64,000 bases of DNA from Comamonas testosteroni (GTDB lineage Bacteria > Pseudomonadota > Gammaproteobacteria > Burkholderiales > Burkholderiaceae_C). Under the pieces are notes generated by a model. It saw only the letters and a program-made list of their open reading frames with translations, had not been told where the DNA came from and made no database searches. This document shows positions 1 to 9,500 of the stretch, piece after piece. The DNA is taken from the NCBI RefSeq assembly GCF_030505195.1, contig NZ_CP129672.1, positions 5,844,293-5,908,292 on the forward strand, read 5' to 3'. A program made the translations under genes and the position numbers. The first letter of the stretch is position 1. Each line of letters opens with the position of its first letter.

Positions 1-742
1 TCATTCCCGTAGGAATTGGTATAGCCTTAACCATGTTTGTCTGTACACGGTGGAAAACGGCCGCAATCACACCAACAAAATAAATTTGACCGCCATTCGC
101 GACAATAGAACCGTTTCGAGTCGCGCGAGCTCCTTCGTGTATAACGAAAACTGGACTACCGCTTGACCCGCCAAAGACAGAAGCGTCGACAACAAACCGG
201 GGAGTATTCTCAAAGTCCACCTCCAAAGGGGTGGCTGTTGTGCCGCGGCGCGCTACCGGCAGAAAATTTTTACTGTCCCAAATGCCATTCGGATAACCGA
301 TAAAGGTCACTGGTTCGATGGCATCGAACAGATGCATTTCCTCCTCATTGGGGCTCAACGACTCAGGAATCGAGCGAAAGAATAGCTCCAACTGGTGTTG
401 ATTTCGAACGAATTCGAGAATTGGGGCTAAAGGCGCAACAGCAATGTCTACATCGGGGTTTGGGTGACCGTGCCACATCATGGCCCACTCGCCGGCATTG
501 AGTTGCACGGTATAGGTGTTGCCGATATCCGGCTTTCCATTCTTCGCGAGATGAAATGTGATTTCCCCATGCGCGGTTCCAGCGTACACATGCTTATTCG
601 TTACGATGAAAAGCGCCTCCCCTTTATCGAATTTTGAAGCATAAAAAAAGCCGGTACCCGAACCTTGGTCACCATTGGCAGAAAACGTTCTAATCTGAAC
701 AGTAGTGAAGAATAGCTGTTCAGCAAAGGTCTCAACTCGCAT
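1..742 (-). CDS. trypsin-like serine protease, 3' end cut by window edge
   Basis: Reading the minus strand from an ATG at 742 gives 247 codons without a stop, running off the left edge. The protein has the order of a chymotrypsin-fold protease: GSGTGFFY near residue 30, His in VTNKHV near residue 54, Asp in PDVDIAV, and Ser in FGGSSGSPVF. There is no signal peptide or membrane segment, so it should be cytoplasmic. It sits beside the LexA-regulated SRAP gene at the outer end of the prophage, where cargo genes are common. It could be a lysogenic-conversion or defence protease, or a chromosomal gene if the prophage ends sooner than inferred. The family call is good; the role is unknown. Confidence 0.72.
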   Translation of the reverse strand, partial: MRVETFAEQLFFTTVQIRTFSANGDQGSGTGFFYASKFDKGEALFIVTNKHVYAGTAHGEITFHLAKNGKPDIGNTYTVQLNAGEWAMMWHGHPNPDVDIAVAPLAPILEFVRNQHQLELFFRSIPESLSPNEEEMHLFDAIEPVTFIGYPNGIWDSKNFLPVARRGTTATPLEVDFENTPRFVVDASVFGGSSGSPVFVIHEGARATRNGSIVANGGQIYFVGVIAAVFHRVQTNMVKAIPIPTGM

Positions 743-860
743 CAGAATCCATTCAAAAAAGAAAATAGTAGGTCTTTGGAAAGACCAGACAGCCTACCAG
801 AAAGCGGCTTCTGCAAACAAAATGCCACAACCGAGAGCAAATACCAAAGAGGATTCAAAG

Positions 861-1526
861 CTAGGCATAGGCTGTATCAAAAATGTTGACGGGCGCTAAT
901 ACCAGCAACTGCTGAGCCTCCCGTGCTGTCCCGGCCAGCCACTGATCAATATCCTGCATCTCGATCGCAATCACGCTCCGCTTGTCCTGCTGGTCCGCCG
1001 GCAGCTTGGGATCTGGCTTGTGCATGCGACTCATCAGGGGATGTGAGTCGGCATTGATGGTCAGCATGGTGTAGCTCTCCACCAGCTCATCTGTCTTGGG
1101 ATCATTCCAGCGATTCCACAGCCCGGCCAGCGCCCACGGCGCACCATCGGCCCGGCGAAATCTCCACCACACGTTTTTTCCAGTCTCCCAGCATGGCTCG
1201 TCAAAGGACCAGGCTGGAATGATGCAGCGCTGGCCGCGCGCCCAGGGAGTCTTGTAGCTGGCTTTGCTGGCCAGCTCCTCCGAGCGCGCATTGTTGGTGC
1301 TGTACTTCAGCACACGCTCTTTGACAAACCAAGGGATCAGGCCCCACTGGCCCGCCACGCCCTCGATGCTGTAACCAGGATCATCGACCGCGCGGCGAAG
1401 AAATGGGCCAGATGCGCGCGGAAAGATGTCGAGCCGCTCATCCTTCCACCAGCCCGGAGACTCCCGACCGATTCGGAAATGCCGCTCTATCTCGATCTCT
1501 GAGGGCGTGTTGTAGCGGTTGCACAT
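861..1526 (-). CDS. yedK: SRAP-domain protein (YedK/HMCES family)
   Basis: The 221-residue protein begins Met-Cys-Asn-Arg-Tyr. In this family the initiator Met is removed and Cys2 crosslinks covalently to abasic sites in single-stranded DNA. Other family blocks are visible: NARSEELASKASY, the Pro-Ala-Trp-Ser-Phe-Asp-Glu segment, and a late His in NADSHPLMSRMH. The length is normal. A palindromic LexA box lies just upstream, shared with the divergent gene, so it should be SOS-induced. It lies within the prophage as inferred, so it is probably phage cargo that protects abasic sites during induced replication. Confidence 0.88.
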   Translation of the reverse strand: MCNRYNTPSEIEIERHFRIGRESPGWWKDERLDIFPRASGPFLRRAVDDPGYSIEGVAGQWGLIPWFVKERVLKYSTNNARSEELASKASYKTPWARGQRCIIPAWSFDEPCWETGKNVWWRFRRADGAPWALAGLWNRWNDPKTDELVESYTMLTINADSHPLMSRMHKPDPKLPADQQDKRSVIAIEMQDIDQWLAGTAREAQQLLVLAPVNIFDTAYA

Positions 1527-1558
1527 GAGTGCATACTAACAAGTCGGGAAATATTTTA

Positions 1559-1574
1559 CTGTATAAATTTACAG
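1559..1574. promoter_or_regulatory. LexA (SOS) box between divergent genes
   Basis: The 16 bases ctgtataaatttacag form a CTGT-N8-ACAG palindrome matching the proteobacterial LexA operator. The box sits 33 bp from the SRAP start and 1 bp before the ATG of the rightward gene at 1576. A TATAAA inside it could be the rightward -10, which would make that mRNA nearly leaderless. Both flanking genes should be derepressed by DNA damage. Confidence 0.85.
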
Positions 1575-1575
1575 T

Positions 1576-1908
1576 ATGTGGTGCACTATCTATCAACTGT
1601 ACTCAGACGGCGTGAGGCTGCCGCCAGAGGTCGCAAAAGCCAATGGCGTCTACGGCTGGCTGTACATGCACTCAAAGACGCCAGTGGTTGGCATGCCTCT
1701 CTGCAAGGCCTATCTGCTGCCCGAGCCGGACGCGCCCACTGTGCCAGAGCTGATCAAGCCGCTTGAGCACTGCCACCTCAAGCTGATCAATGGCGGCGGC
1801 CTGCGACTGAGTGGACAAGAGTGGAATGTCCACCATCGACACATCAGACAAAGCTGGTGGTGCGTGCCAGGTCCAGCACTGGGGCGCACGCACGATGCAC
1901 AACCCTAG
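1576..1908 (+). CDS. small SOS-controlled protein of unknown function
   Basis: The 110-codon frame starts 1 bp after the LexA box and is divergent from the SRAP gene. No Shine-Dalgarno is possible given the operator, so translation would be from a leaderless or near-leaderless message. The protein is rich in Trp, His and Pro (a GGGLRLSGQEW segment, then RQSWWCVPGP) and has no transmembrane segment. I do not recognise the family. It overlaps the next small frame by 14 bp. Confidence 0.6.
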   Translation: MWCTIYQLYSDGVRLPPEVAKANGVYGWLYMHSKTPVVGMPLCKAYLLPEPDAPTVPELIKPLEHCHLKLINGGGLRLSGQEWNVHHRHIRQSWWCVPGPALGRTHDAQP

Positions 1909-2098
1909 TCACCCGACCCTGCTGCGCACGCCCGGGCGATATGGCTTTCCCAATGAGCGCATCCTGCCTGGCAGCCCCAGCGACTACATCACAGAAGAAG
2001 TTCACCCCGGATGGATGCTTGTGGTCACCGTTGATGACGGTCTTGTGTACTTTGGGCCGGGACCAGCAAGCGTGGTGGTGTCCCCCGCTCCTTTTTGA
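1895..2098 (+). CDS. small hypothetical protein, coupled to the SOS gene
   Basis: A 67-residue frame starts at an ATG 14 bp before the end of the preceding gene, with a GGGG run about 10 nt upstream that could serve as a weak ribosome-binding site. The sequence (GRYGFPNERILPGSPSDY, then VVTVDDGLVYFGPG) has ordinary protein-like composition. No family is recognised. The overlap suggests translational coupling and therefore SOS control. It may still be chance coding in a high-GC stretch. Confidence 0.42.
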   Translation: MHNPSHPTLLRTPGRYGFPNERILPGSPSDYITEEVHPGWMLVVTVDDGLVYFGPGPASVVVSPAPF

Positions 2099-2209
2099 GT
2101 ACTGAGCACAAGACGCAAGTCTCCATGGAGCGGTCTTGGGCACTGAGAATTTGATGCGTGGTAACAAGCTTTAGGGGTTCGCAGTGCGATGGCTGACATG
2201 TAGCAAAGA

Positions 2210-2686
2210 TTAGGCTGAATCACATCGGCCGCGAATAACAGTGCTTGGCGCGAGCAAATGGTCGAAGGCAACAAACTCGAATCCCGCTTTGCCTTTAAAA
2301 ATAGCTAAGGAAAGCACTGTGCTTGTGTCCTTATCGATCGCGAAGCCCCGAAGAGAGTTACCTGCGTCCTGCTTCAACGTCATTGAGGGATAGTTCAAGA
2401 CGACGAATGGGTAGAGAGACGGCCTCCCGATATGCACGGACAGCGAGCCAACTGCAGTGCGAAGCGGGTCAGTTAGTGCTTCAGTAGTGCTACTCTTTCG
2501 ATCCCGTAGCGAAAGTGTCAATCGCGCGTCTTCCAAGACCGTTTCTTCTGGGACAGTCAGAACAAGTCTCATCGTGCGCCCATACTCAGGCAATGACTCA
2601 GTTGATTCACACGTAAATTGCTGATGCGCAAGGGACTGAGCCGCGGCGACTGAAAGCCCAATGGCAAGTGCAGTAGTTTTTTTCAT
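2210..2686 (-). CDS. secreted hypothetical protein
   Basis: The 158-residue protein opens with a classical signal peptide: MKKTTALAIGLSVAAAQSLA followed by H, with cleavage likely after SLA. The mature part is a small beta-rich protein with few cysteines and no lipobox. It should be periplasmic. It stands alone at the outer end of the prophage beside other non-phage-like genes, so it is a candidate lysogenic-conversion gene. No family is recognised. Confidence 0.65.
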   Translation of the reverse strand: MKKTTALAIGLSVAAAQSLAHQQFTCESTESLPEYGRTMRLVLTVPEETVLEDARLTLSLRDRKSSTTEALTDPLRTAVGSLSVHIGRPSLYPFVVLNYPSMTLKQDAGNSLRGFAIDKDTSTVLSLAIFKGKAGFEFVAFDHLLAPSTVIRGRCDSA

Positions 2687-2758
2687 GCTGTCTAGATACT
2701 GTGGCTAAAGCATTCTGACAGTTGCAGGCGCAACTTTCTGCTCTGAGACAATCGCGCC

Positions 2759-3013
2759 ATGACCGATGAATCTCCGATCCACACAATCCACAAGCGTGTT
2801 TGCCACAGGTTCCTCCGGCACTGGAAGGCCCACAACAACGCCTATCCCAAGCTGATCAAGATGACGCCGGAAGAGCTGCGCCAGTTCAACATCGTCAACG
2901 CTTTTGCCAAGCCCGATGAAATGTGGGGCGTCCCGATCGAGGTCGACTCCAACACCACAGGCGTGATGATTGCGGTCGATGGGAGGGAAATGCCTTTGAT
3001 CGAAGGCTACTGA
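2759..3013 (+). CDS. small hypothetical protein
   Basis: An 84-residue frame on the plus strand ends 12 bp before a bidirectional terminator shared with the convergent lysis cassette. It is soluble, with charged and aromatic residues spread evenly (HRFLRHWKAHNNAYPKL). No domain is recognised. The terminator and isolated position support an independent cargo gene. Confidence 0.55.
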   Translation: MTDESPIHTIHKRVCHRFLRHWKAHNNAYPKLIKMTPEELRQFNIVNAFAKPDEMWGVPIEVDSNTTGVMIAVDGREMPLIEGY

Positions 3014-3024
3014 TCGAGCTCCAA

Positions 3025-3068
3025 ACAAAAAAGGCGCCCCGACACTAATCGAGGTATCGGGGCGCTTT
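3025..3068. terminator. bidirectional intrinsic terminator
   Basis: A perfect 9-bp stem (gcgccccga / tcggggcgc) at 3034-3065 is flanked by an A run on the left and a short T run on the right. It lies between the rightward gene ending at 3013 and the leftward lysis operon ending at 3068, so it should end both transcripts. Confidence 0.8.
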
Positions 3069-3583
3069 CAATTCAGCTGCTCTAGTAGTTTCCGGTCGGC
3101 CGTGATCTGGCCGCGTAGAAAGTTCACCTGGGCGTCTCGCTTTTGGACCAGGCCGCTAAGGTCTCCAACCAGGCTTGCGCCCTCTGCAGCAATGGCTCCG
3201 AGTCGCTGGTGCTGATCTGCGAGATCTCGGCAGGCAGCGGCGTCACCGGCAAGCTGGGCGTTGCGGGTGGCAGCGCCCCTGATGTCGTGCTGCAGGCCTG
3301 CAATGCGGACAGCATCAGCAGCGCGGCCAGCTTCCAGGCGGGCCAGTTCTTGCGTGTAGTCATGGGTATTTTCCTGTTGGGTAGCACCGTGCGTGACCAC
3401 GGCAACCGCTTTGTTTTCAGTAGCTGCTTTCGATTGCTGGGCTAGTTCTGCCTCCTGTTTGGCTTGCGTGCTATCAGAGCGCGCGATGCGCGCGTCAGCT
3501 CGCCAGCCATTTACCGCCCAGCCAGCGGAGAAGGCCAACACCAACAGCAGGCCCATGGCAATAGAATTGGCTCGCTCGTTCAT
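3068..3583 (-). CDS. Rz: i-spanin, Rz-like
   Basis: The start is taken at the ATG at 3583 (MNERANSIAMG), which touches the lysozyme stop. The 171-residue protein has one N-terminal membrane segment (about residues 8-24, LLLVLAFSAGWAVNGW) followed by a long periplasmic coiled coil rich in Ala, Gln and Glu. This is the inner-membrane spanin layout, and it is in the right place after holin and lysozyme. A second lysis gene is encoded within it in another frame. The pair would fuse inner and outer membranes at lysis. Confidence 0.85.
   Translation of the reverse strand: MNERANSIAMGLLLVLAFSAGWAVNGWRADARIARSDSTQAKQEAELAQQSKAATENKAVAVVTHGATQQENTHDYTQELARLEAGRAADAVRIAGLQHDIRGAATRNAQLAGDAAACRDLADQHQRLGAIAAEGASLVGDLSGLVQKRDAQVNFLRGQITADRKLLEQLN
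3124..3363 (-). CDS. Rz1: o-spanin lipoprotein, Rz1-like, nested in Rz
   Basis: A 79-residue frame lies wholly inside the Rz gene in another reading frame, starting MTTRKNWPAWK. It has a lipoprotein signal with lipobox LQAC, then a Pro-rich mature part (LPPATPSLPVTPLP). Small, Pro-rich, outer-membrane lipoprotein and nested position are the defining features of Rz1. It partners with the i-spanin. Confidence 0.85.
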   Translation of the reverse strand: MTTRKNWPAWKLAALLMLSALQACSTTSGALPPATPSLPVTPLPAEISQISTSDSEPLLQRAQAWLETLAAWSKSETPR

Positions 3584-4134
3584 CACTTGCCATCCTCCAG
3601 GCACAGCGAGCGCTCAGCTTGCCGGCGGTTCTGCAGGCCCTGCACGTACTTGCCATCCGCGAATGACCAGTTCGGCGCTCCGCTTGGTGTCCTGGCAATC
3701 AGGTTGCAGCCGGCCGTCACGTTGCCAACGTTGATCTGGCGCACGGCCTGGGAGCCGCAAGCGCCCTCTTTCCCGACGTTGATGGCGAACATCGTCAGGC
3801 CGATCAGGCGCTTGGCAGTCAGATAATCCCAGTTCACGCAGCCCAAGACGGTGTAGCCGTATTCCAGCAGCGTGGTCTTGTTGATCTCCTGACATTGGTC
3901 GCTGGTCAGCTTTGCGCCTGGCGTGGCCTTCCAGTCCGTTCGGCCAGCGCAGAACGTGGGAATTCCGTTGGCCAGCTTGTCTTTGTAGACGTGAAGAATG
4001 TTGCCTTCCCAGCGTTCAAGCGTTGTGTAGGCCAGCGGGCTGGTCAGGGCTGCCAACAGTGCGGCCGGGATCGCCCCCTTCCTGGCCAATGAGGCAGGAA
4101 TGCTTGGAGCCTTGGGCATGGAGACCTCATTCAT
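3583..4134 (-). CDS. phage lysozyme (GH24-type endolysin)
   Basis: The 183-residue protein carries the phage-lysozyme catalytic region: a Glu in ERWEG, an Asp nine residues later in VYKDK, and a Thr in GIPTFCAGRT, all within residues 40-65. An N-terminal Ala/Leu-rich segment (about residues 20-36) could act as a signal-arrest-release anchor. It degrades peptidoglycan at lysis. The start at 4134 overlaps the holin stop; an internal ATG at 4119, preceded by GAGG, is an alternative. It lies between holin and spanins. Confidence 0.87.
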   Translation of the reverse strand: MNEVSMPKAPSIPASLARKGAIPAALLAALTSPLAYTTLERWEGNILHVYKDKLANGIPTFCAGRTDWKATPGAKLTSDQCQEINKTTLLEYGYTVLGCVNWDYLTAKRLIGLTMFAINVGKEGACGSQAVRQINVGNVTAGCNLIARTPSGAPNWSFADGKYVQGLQNRRQAERSLCLEDGK

Positions 4135-4447
4135 GCTCGGCCTCCTCGATTTCCTTGGTCGGCGGCATGATCGGCGCTCCAGTCGTGCGCATCAGGGTCA
4201 TGCGCAAGTCGCTCTCTGCCTTGTCCCTGAGATCGGCCGCTGCTGCACGATGGTCTGCAGCTGCGGCCCGCTGGTCCCGCCGCCATGACCAATATTGGCT
4301 GCAGACCCAGCCCAATATGCCAACGATGGCACCAATCGTGATACCAAGCTCAGAAATGGTCAGGCCGCCAAGCACAGCGCCGGCGGCCCCTCCATACGTT
4401 GCTGTCTTGCCTGCAACGATCGCGGCATTCTCCAGTGTCTCGTTCAT
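4127..4447 (-). CDS. holin-like membrane protein
   Basis: The start is placed at the ATG at 4447 (MNETLENAA) because a GAGGGAG ribosome-binding site precedes it. The 106-residue protein has two hydrophobic helices (Gly/Ala-rich around residues 12-30 and ITIGAIVGILGWVCSQYW) and a charged C-terminal tail. That is the class II holin layout, directly upstream of the lysozyme and overlapping it by 8 bp. It would form the membrane hole that times lysis. Confidence 0.75.
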   Translation of the reverse strand: MNETLENAAIVAGKTATYGGAAGAVLGGLTISELGITIGAIVGILGWVCSQYWSWRRDQRAAAADHRAAAADLRDKAESDLRMTLMRTTGAPIMPPTKEIEEAEHE

Positions 4448-4542
4448 GGACTCCCTCCACCGTAATGAGCACCAAAGGCAACCGTTAAGTCCGGATGCCT
4501 TTGACATAGCTCAGGGATGCTAGGGAGGGAGAGGATCTCCAG

Positions 4543-4842
4543 TCAGGCGCGCACAGAGACAAAGAGAACAAGGCAGGCGGCCGCCGGAACCAGCGCATCC
4601 AGGCCGCTGGCCCAATTCCAGACCTTGGGATCAAACCCGCCCCACCAGGGCATGCCCGTGCGATGCCCTCCAGCAAATGCCTGAATCCATCGGTATTCCG
4701 CCTGGGTGTGCTCGCGGGCCAGCCACCAGTTGCAGGCCAGCGCGCCCCCCAACCACCAGTTACCCACCGCCAGGCCGACTAGGGCCTGTGCCAGAAGGGC
4801 GATCAGGGCGTGAATCAGTGGCGTCCAGTCCATATCAGCCAC
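4543..4842 (-). CDS. small membrane protein of the lysis region
   Basis: The 99-residue protein has hydrophobic stretches at both ends (ALIALLAQALVGLAVGNWWL and ALVPAAACLVLFV) around a Trp-rich polar middle. It sits between tail-fibre accessory genes and the holin. A second holin or antiholin-like role is possible, but no specific family is recognised. A copy of the recurring ATGCTAGGGAG motif lies in the gap after it at 4517-4527. Confidence 0.65.
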   Translation of the reverse strand: MADMDWTPLIHALIALLAQALVGLAVGNWWLGGALACNWWLAREHTQAEYRWIQAFAGGHRTGMPWWGGFDPKVWNWASGLDALVPAAACLVLFVSVRA

Positions 4843-5155
4843 CCTGGTTTTGTAGTTGCAGCTTCAGTGCGGTTACTTGCGCCTCGAGATGAGCAATGAG
4901 CTGAGTGGCAGTAATAGCCTCATCTCTCAGCACCGAGTTTTCCTGGACGGCAGCGAGATAATCGGCAGAGACGACGCTGCTGATTTCAGGTATCACCTCC
5001 GCAGAATTCTCTGCACTGAACGCTGTGCGGTGAATGCTGGGACCAGAAATCACCAATCCATCTTCCACAATAGAGGTGTGCCAAGACACATTAATGGAGC
5101 GAGAAGGAAATACGATTTCCACCGAATTGAGAACAGTTACTTTTTCGAGCGACAT
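4835..5155 (-). CDS. tail-fibre-linked hypothetical protein
   Basis: The start is set at the ATG at 5155 (MSLEKVTVL), next to the tail-fibre stop and preceded by GAGGT. The 106-residue protein has a beta-rich N-terminal half and a C-terminal helix (EAQVTALKLQLQNQ) with coiled-coil character. Proteins of this kind follow tail fibres in lambdoid phages and may be fibre chaperones or tip components. It overlaps the next gene by 8 bp, so it is in the late operon. Confidence 0.65.
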   Translation of the reverse strand: MSLEKVTVLNSVEIVFPSRSINVSWHTSIVEDGLVISGPSIHRTAFSAENSAEVIPEISSVVSADYLAAVQENSVLRDEAITATQLIAHLEAQVTALKLQLQNQGG

Positions 5156-5156
5156 A

Positions 5157-6488
5157 TCAGACCTCATAGTGACCAGAAAGATAGATTTGCGATGTGTTGC
5201 CAACTTCAGAAGCCGGGAATGCACCGCTCGTGGTGACACCAACTGCCCGCTTCAGAAAATCGACAGTTGCTGCAGCCACGTTATGAAAAGCGCGGAAGTC
5301 GTAGGCTGCTGTATCAGACAAATTGCTGTAGTACCCGATAGTCACCGCGCCCCGCGCCACCCTGGCGTTTGCCACGGAAAAAGGCAAACCATTAAGGCGA
5401 AGCTGTCCAGTCATTCCAGATGTCGAAGAGAGCTCAATAACGGCCGTCCAGAAAACGACGCCCCCAATCCTGGTATAGCGACCCGCATTGATCGCGTAGG
5501 TATTGGTGCCGGCCGCAGTGGTTCCGACAAGCGTCGGGGTAAATGCTCCCTCTTCGTAATAATCGAGCGTGTTGGCGTTGGAGCTGAGCGAATTGGTGAG
5601 GCGCAGATTGGGGGCGGAGGGTGCTCCCGTGAACGCCGGCGAGTTAAGGTCTGCCAGACGCTTCCAGTCTGCGAGCACTGGCCCTGCAGTTGAATAGCCC
5701 CGATACCATGCAGATGCTCCCGCACCAGCTCCGCTGACACCCAGCTGCACTGGGCGCAAGCCGCGCGAGACACTGACTCCCGAGAACGCTTCGCCACTCA
5801 CCGGCGCATTACCAGAAGCCTGGCTGTCGGCAGCTTCCGCCGTAATGAATGTGGTCGGAGAGCCATTGCCGATACTGCTGGGCAACACCTTCGGATATCC
5901 GCTGGCTACTTCACCAAATCGCTCCTGCCCCAGCCCGTACTGCTTCATCTGTAAAAGCGATCCGGCGGTGGTTTGTATGGCCGTATTGTTCGCCCCTGCC
6001 GCTGGCGTCGGTGCAGTTGGCGACACAGAAAAATTCATCACACCTGCGGAATTAAGTGTCGCCCGGACCGTACCGCCGGTGATGAATTCGAGCACATTGC
6101 TGCCCGGAAGATTGACCCCTGTGTCTTCATCTGCAGTCGCGCGCAGGCTAGGTGCAGCCGCGGTCCCAGCTGCAAACTTCCCTTTACCCGCCGTATCGCG
6201 CACCGTCGCGTAGCTATTGACCAGCTCTGCCGCCTGAGCGGCCAGGTCACGGATATAGCTTTGCGTGGGCATCACCGCATAGCTCTGGTTCGCGGCCGTC
6301 GGCCCCTTGTAGTTGGGGCTGACGCGCAGGCTGGTGCCACTCACGATGGACGTGATTTCATAAACCTGCGAATCCGGGCCCAGGAAGGTCTCACCAATAG
6401 ACACAGCATCCATCCATGCGGTGCCTGTTCCGGTGATAACGTTACTGTTGTTGGTCACCGTGACGGTGCCCGTTCTGTACCATGCCAT
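5157..6488 (-). CDS. tail fibre / side-tail protein
   Basis: The 443-residue protein follows the tip protein J in the late operon. It is low in Cys and rich in Ala, Gly, Thr and Ser, with the N-terminal pattern typical of baseplate-attached fibres (MAWYRTGTVTVTNNSNVITG). A repeat-like middle has TAAAPSLRATADEDTG, and a beta-rich C-terminal tip (from about residue 310) ends YLSGHYEV. It probably contacts the host surface and helps set host range. Confidence 0.78.
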   Translation of the reverse strand: MAWYRTGTVTVTNNSNVITGTGTAWMDAVSIGETFLGPDSQVYEITSIVSGTSLRVSPNYKGPTAANQSYAVMPTQSYIRDLAAQAAELVNSYATVRDTAGKGKFAAGTAAAPSLRATADEDTGVNLPGSNVLEFITGGTVRATLNSAGVMNFSVSPTAPTPAAGANNTAIQTTAGSLLQMKQYGLGQERFGEVASGYPKVLPSSIGNGSPTTFITAEAADSQASGNAPVSGEAFSGVSVSRGLRPVQLGVSGAGAGASAWYRGYSTAGPVLADWKRLADLNSPAFTGAPSAPNLRLTNSLSSNANTLDYYEEGAFTPTLVGTTAAGTNTYAINAGRYTRIGGVVFWTAVIELSSTSGMTGQLRLNGLPFSVANARVARGAVTIGYYSNLSDTAAYDFRAFHNVAAATVDFLKRAVGVTTSGAFPASEVGNTSQIYLSGHYEV

Positions 6489-6505
6489 TTAGCAGTCCTT
6501 CATGG

Positions 6506-9500
6506 TTATCTCTTGATCGAGATGGTGGTGATCTTGATGTTGTTCAGGGAGCGCTGTCCTTGCGGAGAGTTGCGCGAAATCGGTGGCATGTTCACGAGCA
6601 CGCGCGTAGCCCCCAGGGGTACGGCGTACAGAGGGGTGATGACGTAGTTGCCTATCCCTTGAAAGACCTCAACGGACGTAGACCCCATGTAAGAGCCATT
6701 GGCGTAAAACAGCAGCTCTACGCGGGCATAGGCCCCCGGATAAACAACGTTCACAAGCTGGCTGTCTTCTCCGCTGCCCCTATAGGCATTGAGATACAAG
6801 CCATCGCCGCCAATGTTGTTCAACCACTCCAGGTAGATGATGTTTTGATACGCGGCAGAGACTGCGAAGTCATCGAGCGTTCTGCTGGTGGAGACAAAAA
6901 ACGCAACGCTTCCAACCCAACGTGGAGCTACCGCAGTGATCGCTCCACTCCTAATCTGCAAGGTGTCAATGACATCAACCTGCTGGACCGTCATCACACC
7001 GCCAACGACCCTGAAAGCTGGCGTGTAGATGTCACCTTCGGCGGTAACTTGAAAGTATTTGCTGTTGTTGGCATTACCGATCAGCAGCCCGTTTGGCCCC
7101 AGGTGGAAGCCACTTTGCCCGGCTGCAGGCCAGGCATAGCCCGTATAGGCGCCGCCGTTGATCTGCCCTCTAATGTTGAGCTCGTTGAAGTACGCTTGCC
7201 CGTTGGCACGAATCGCCCAGCCCAAGCCGCCCGGCCCATAGACGTTGTTCCAGTTGCTGGAATGCAGTTCATTGCTGGCAATCGTGATACCCCCCACCTG
7301 CCCTGCCCATGCGTACACAGTGCCGCGCACGATGACGCCCGAGAACTCGGCCATGCCGTCCGGGCGCAGCATCCAGCCACTGGAACCTGCCACGTAGTTG
7401 CTCGACTTCAGGGTGCCGCCGATCACGCCATCCCCGGCCGCGAGTTGACTGGCACTGATAGCCGTGGCTTGAATCTTGTCCGCCAGCAAGGTGCCGAAGC
7501 GCCCGAAGAGCACCGTCACGTTGTTGATGTAGGCAGCATCCATATAGACACCGGCCGGAACCACCACCCCATTGATGGTCTGCGCCGTGGTCTGCACCGA
7601 GAAAGGCTTGACATTGCTCACCCCCGCTGGCGAGCCGCTGGGCACCGCGATCCAGAACGAATTCGCCATCACGCCATAGTCGATGCGTGGACCGGACTCC
7701 TCAGAGGAGGTACCCGAGATGGCAACGCCGCCCACCACCAGCTGGCCGCCCTGCGAAAGCTGCATGCGTAGCGAGTACAGGGCGCCAAGGTATCCAGTCT
7801 GGTCCGTGCGAACGGACTTTTCTTCGGCAATAGCCGCAGACACCTCCCCGAGATCACCATCGATCCGCGCAGCCAACTGCTCCCGCGCAGAGGCTTCAGC
7901 AGCGATCTCTGTAGCCCGCACCTTCGACTCTTGGGACAACGCCGCAGCTTGCTCATCCACCGTGGCCGCAAGCTCGGTGCGGGCCGCGGCTTCAGCAGAC
8001 AGCCCCTCCTCCACCTTGGCTGTGAGCTCTGTACGGGCAAACGCCAGCGCAGTGTCGGCCACATTGCGCGTCTGCTCGCCACTCAGGATGTCGCGCAACA
8101 AGGCCTCAGCGGACTTCTGCGCATCGCGCTCGGCCTTCTTGACGGCAATCACCGTCGCCGTGATGGCCGGCGCATCGATGGCGCTCAGCTGAATCTCAGC
8201 GCTGTTCATGCGCTCATTGAGCAAACCCTGATCCGCTTCATACTCAGCCCGCGTGACACGCAGCGCGATCTGACCATTGAGCGCATCCAGATTGCTCTCG
8301 GCGGCAGTGAGGCGCACCATGGCGCCCTGCAGCTCCAAGGCGCTGGCCTTCTGAGATAGCTGGCCGTTGATGCTGTCGAGCTGTTGAGTGACTTCGACAA
8401 TGCGGGCATCCAGGCCCTCATAGAGAATCAAGTCTGCAGGCGACAGGGTGGCATTGGCGATTGCACCATCCACATAGGCAGTGGTGGCCTTGAGCACCAA
8501 CTGCCCCTGCACCGCATCGAGCAGCACCTGAAGCGTGGTCACATGCTCGTTGGTCTGCTCCAGGCCATAAATCTTGACCTGGCCCGTGGCCGGATCGACA
8601 TACACGCCGGCATCGGTGATGCGCTCGAGCGCCTTGTCGGCGGCCAGTGCCGCCTCCAGCAATCCCTCGGCCATCTGGTTGATGTTGCCGCGCACGGACT
8701 GATTGAGCGCATCCTGCTGCTGAGCCGCTGAAACCAGGCTGCGACCCAGGGGGCCACCTTCTTTGTCCAGCAGGTCGATGCGCTGGCCCAGGCTGTTGGC
8801 CAACCACGATTCAGAAATGTGGCCGCCCAGTGCCTCTTGCACCTTGTCCAGGTCCTGGCCGGTCTCAACCACCACGGGACCAGCCGGCAAATCGGACAGC
8901 ACGCCATCAACGGACTGGTGCTTTGCCCAGATGCTCCAGGTAGTGGCCGGTTCGCTGGCAAAGGAAGTAGGACCACCAAAGGCCTCTGCCACCTGGCGCG
9001 CAGCAGAGAACTGCGCTCCGGCTCCCTCGGCCGCATAGATGATGGTTCTGGCGTGGCCGTGGCCCTGCACGTAGTTGGCTGTATCCCAGATGACCTGCAC
9101 GCTGGTGAACATGCCCACGGCGGCAAGCCCGGTCACCTGTGGTGGCGGCGTCAGGTCCGGTTGCTGGATCTGGTCAAAGCTCTGATCCAGGTTGATCGAA
9201 AAGCGAACAATGCCATTAGCCAGTTGCCCAGCCGTATCGATGGCGCGCAGGCCAAAGGTCCACAGGCCTGCCTGGGGCTTGCTCGCCTCAAACTGAGCTG
9301 TGTAGATATCGTCGGCCTCGCCAAGGGGCTGCATGTCATCCCACATGTCCACGCTCAGCGAGATATCGCCCGGCAGGTAGCGGATCTGCACACCGGCCAA
9401 TGCCGCGGGCTTGTCGCCGGCGTACATCCAGGCAAAGCGACGCAGACCACCAGTGACCTGCTGGACCACAAAGCTGCCTGGATTGCGAGGCGGCACCTGC

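Noticed and set aside
705..899. 64-codon plus-strand frame
   Set aside because: It overlaps the protease start and the SRAP end on the other strand and shows no domain or ribosome-binding site.
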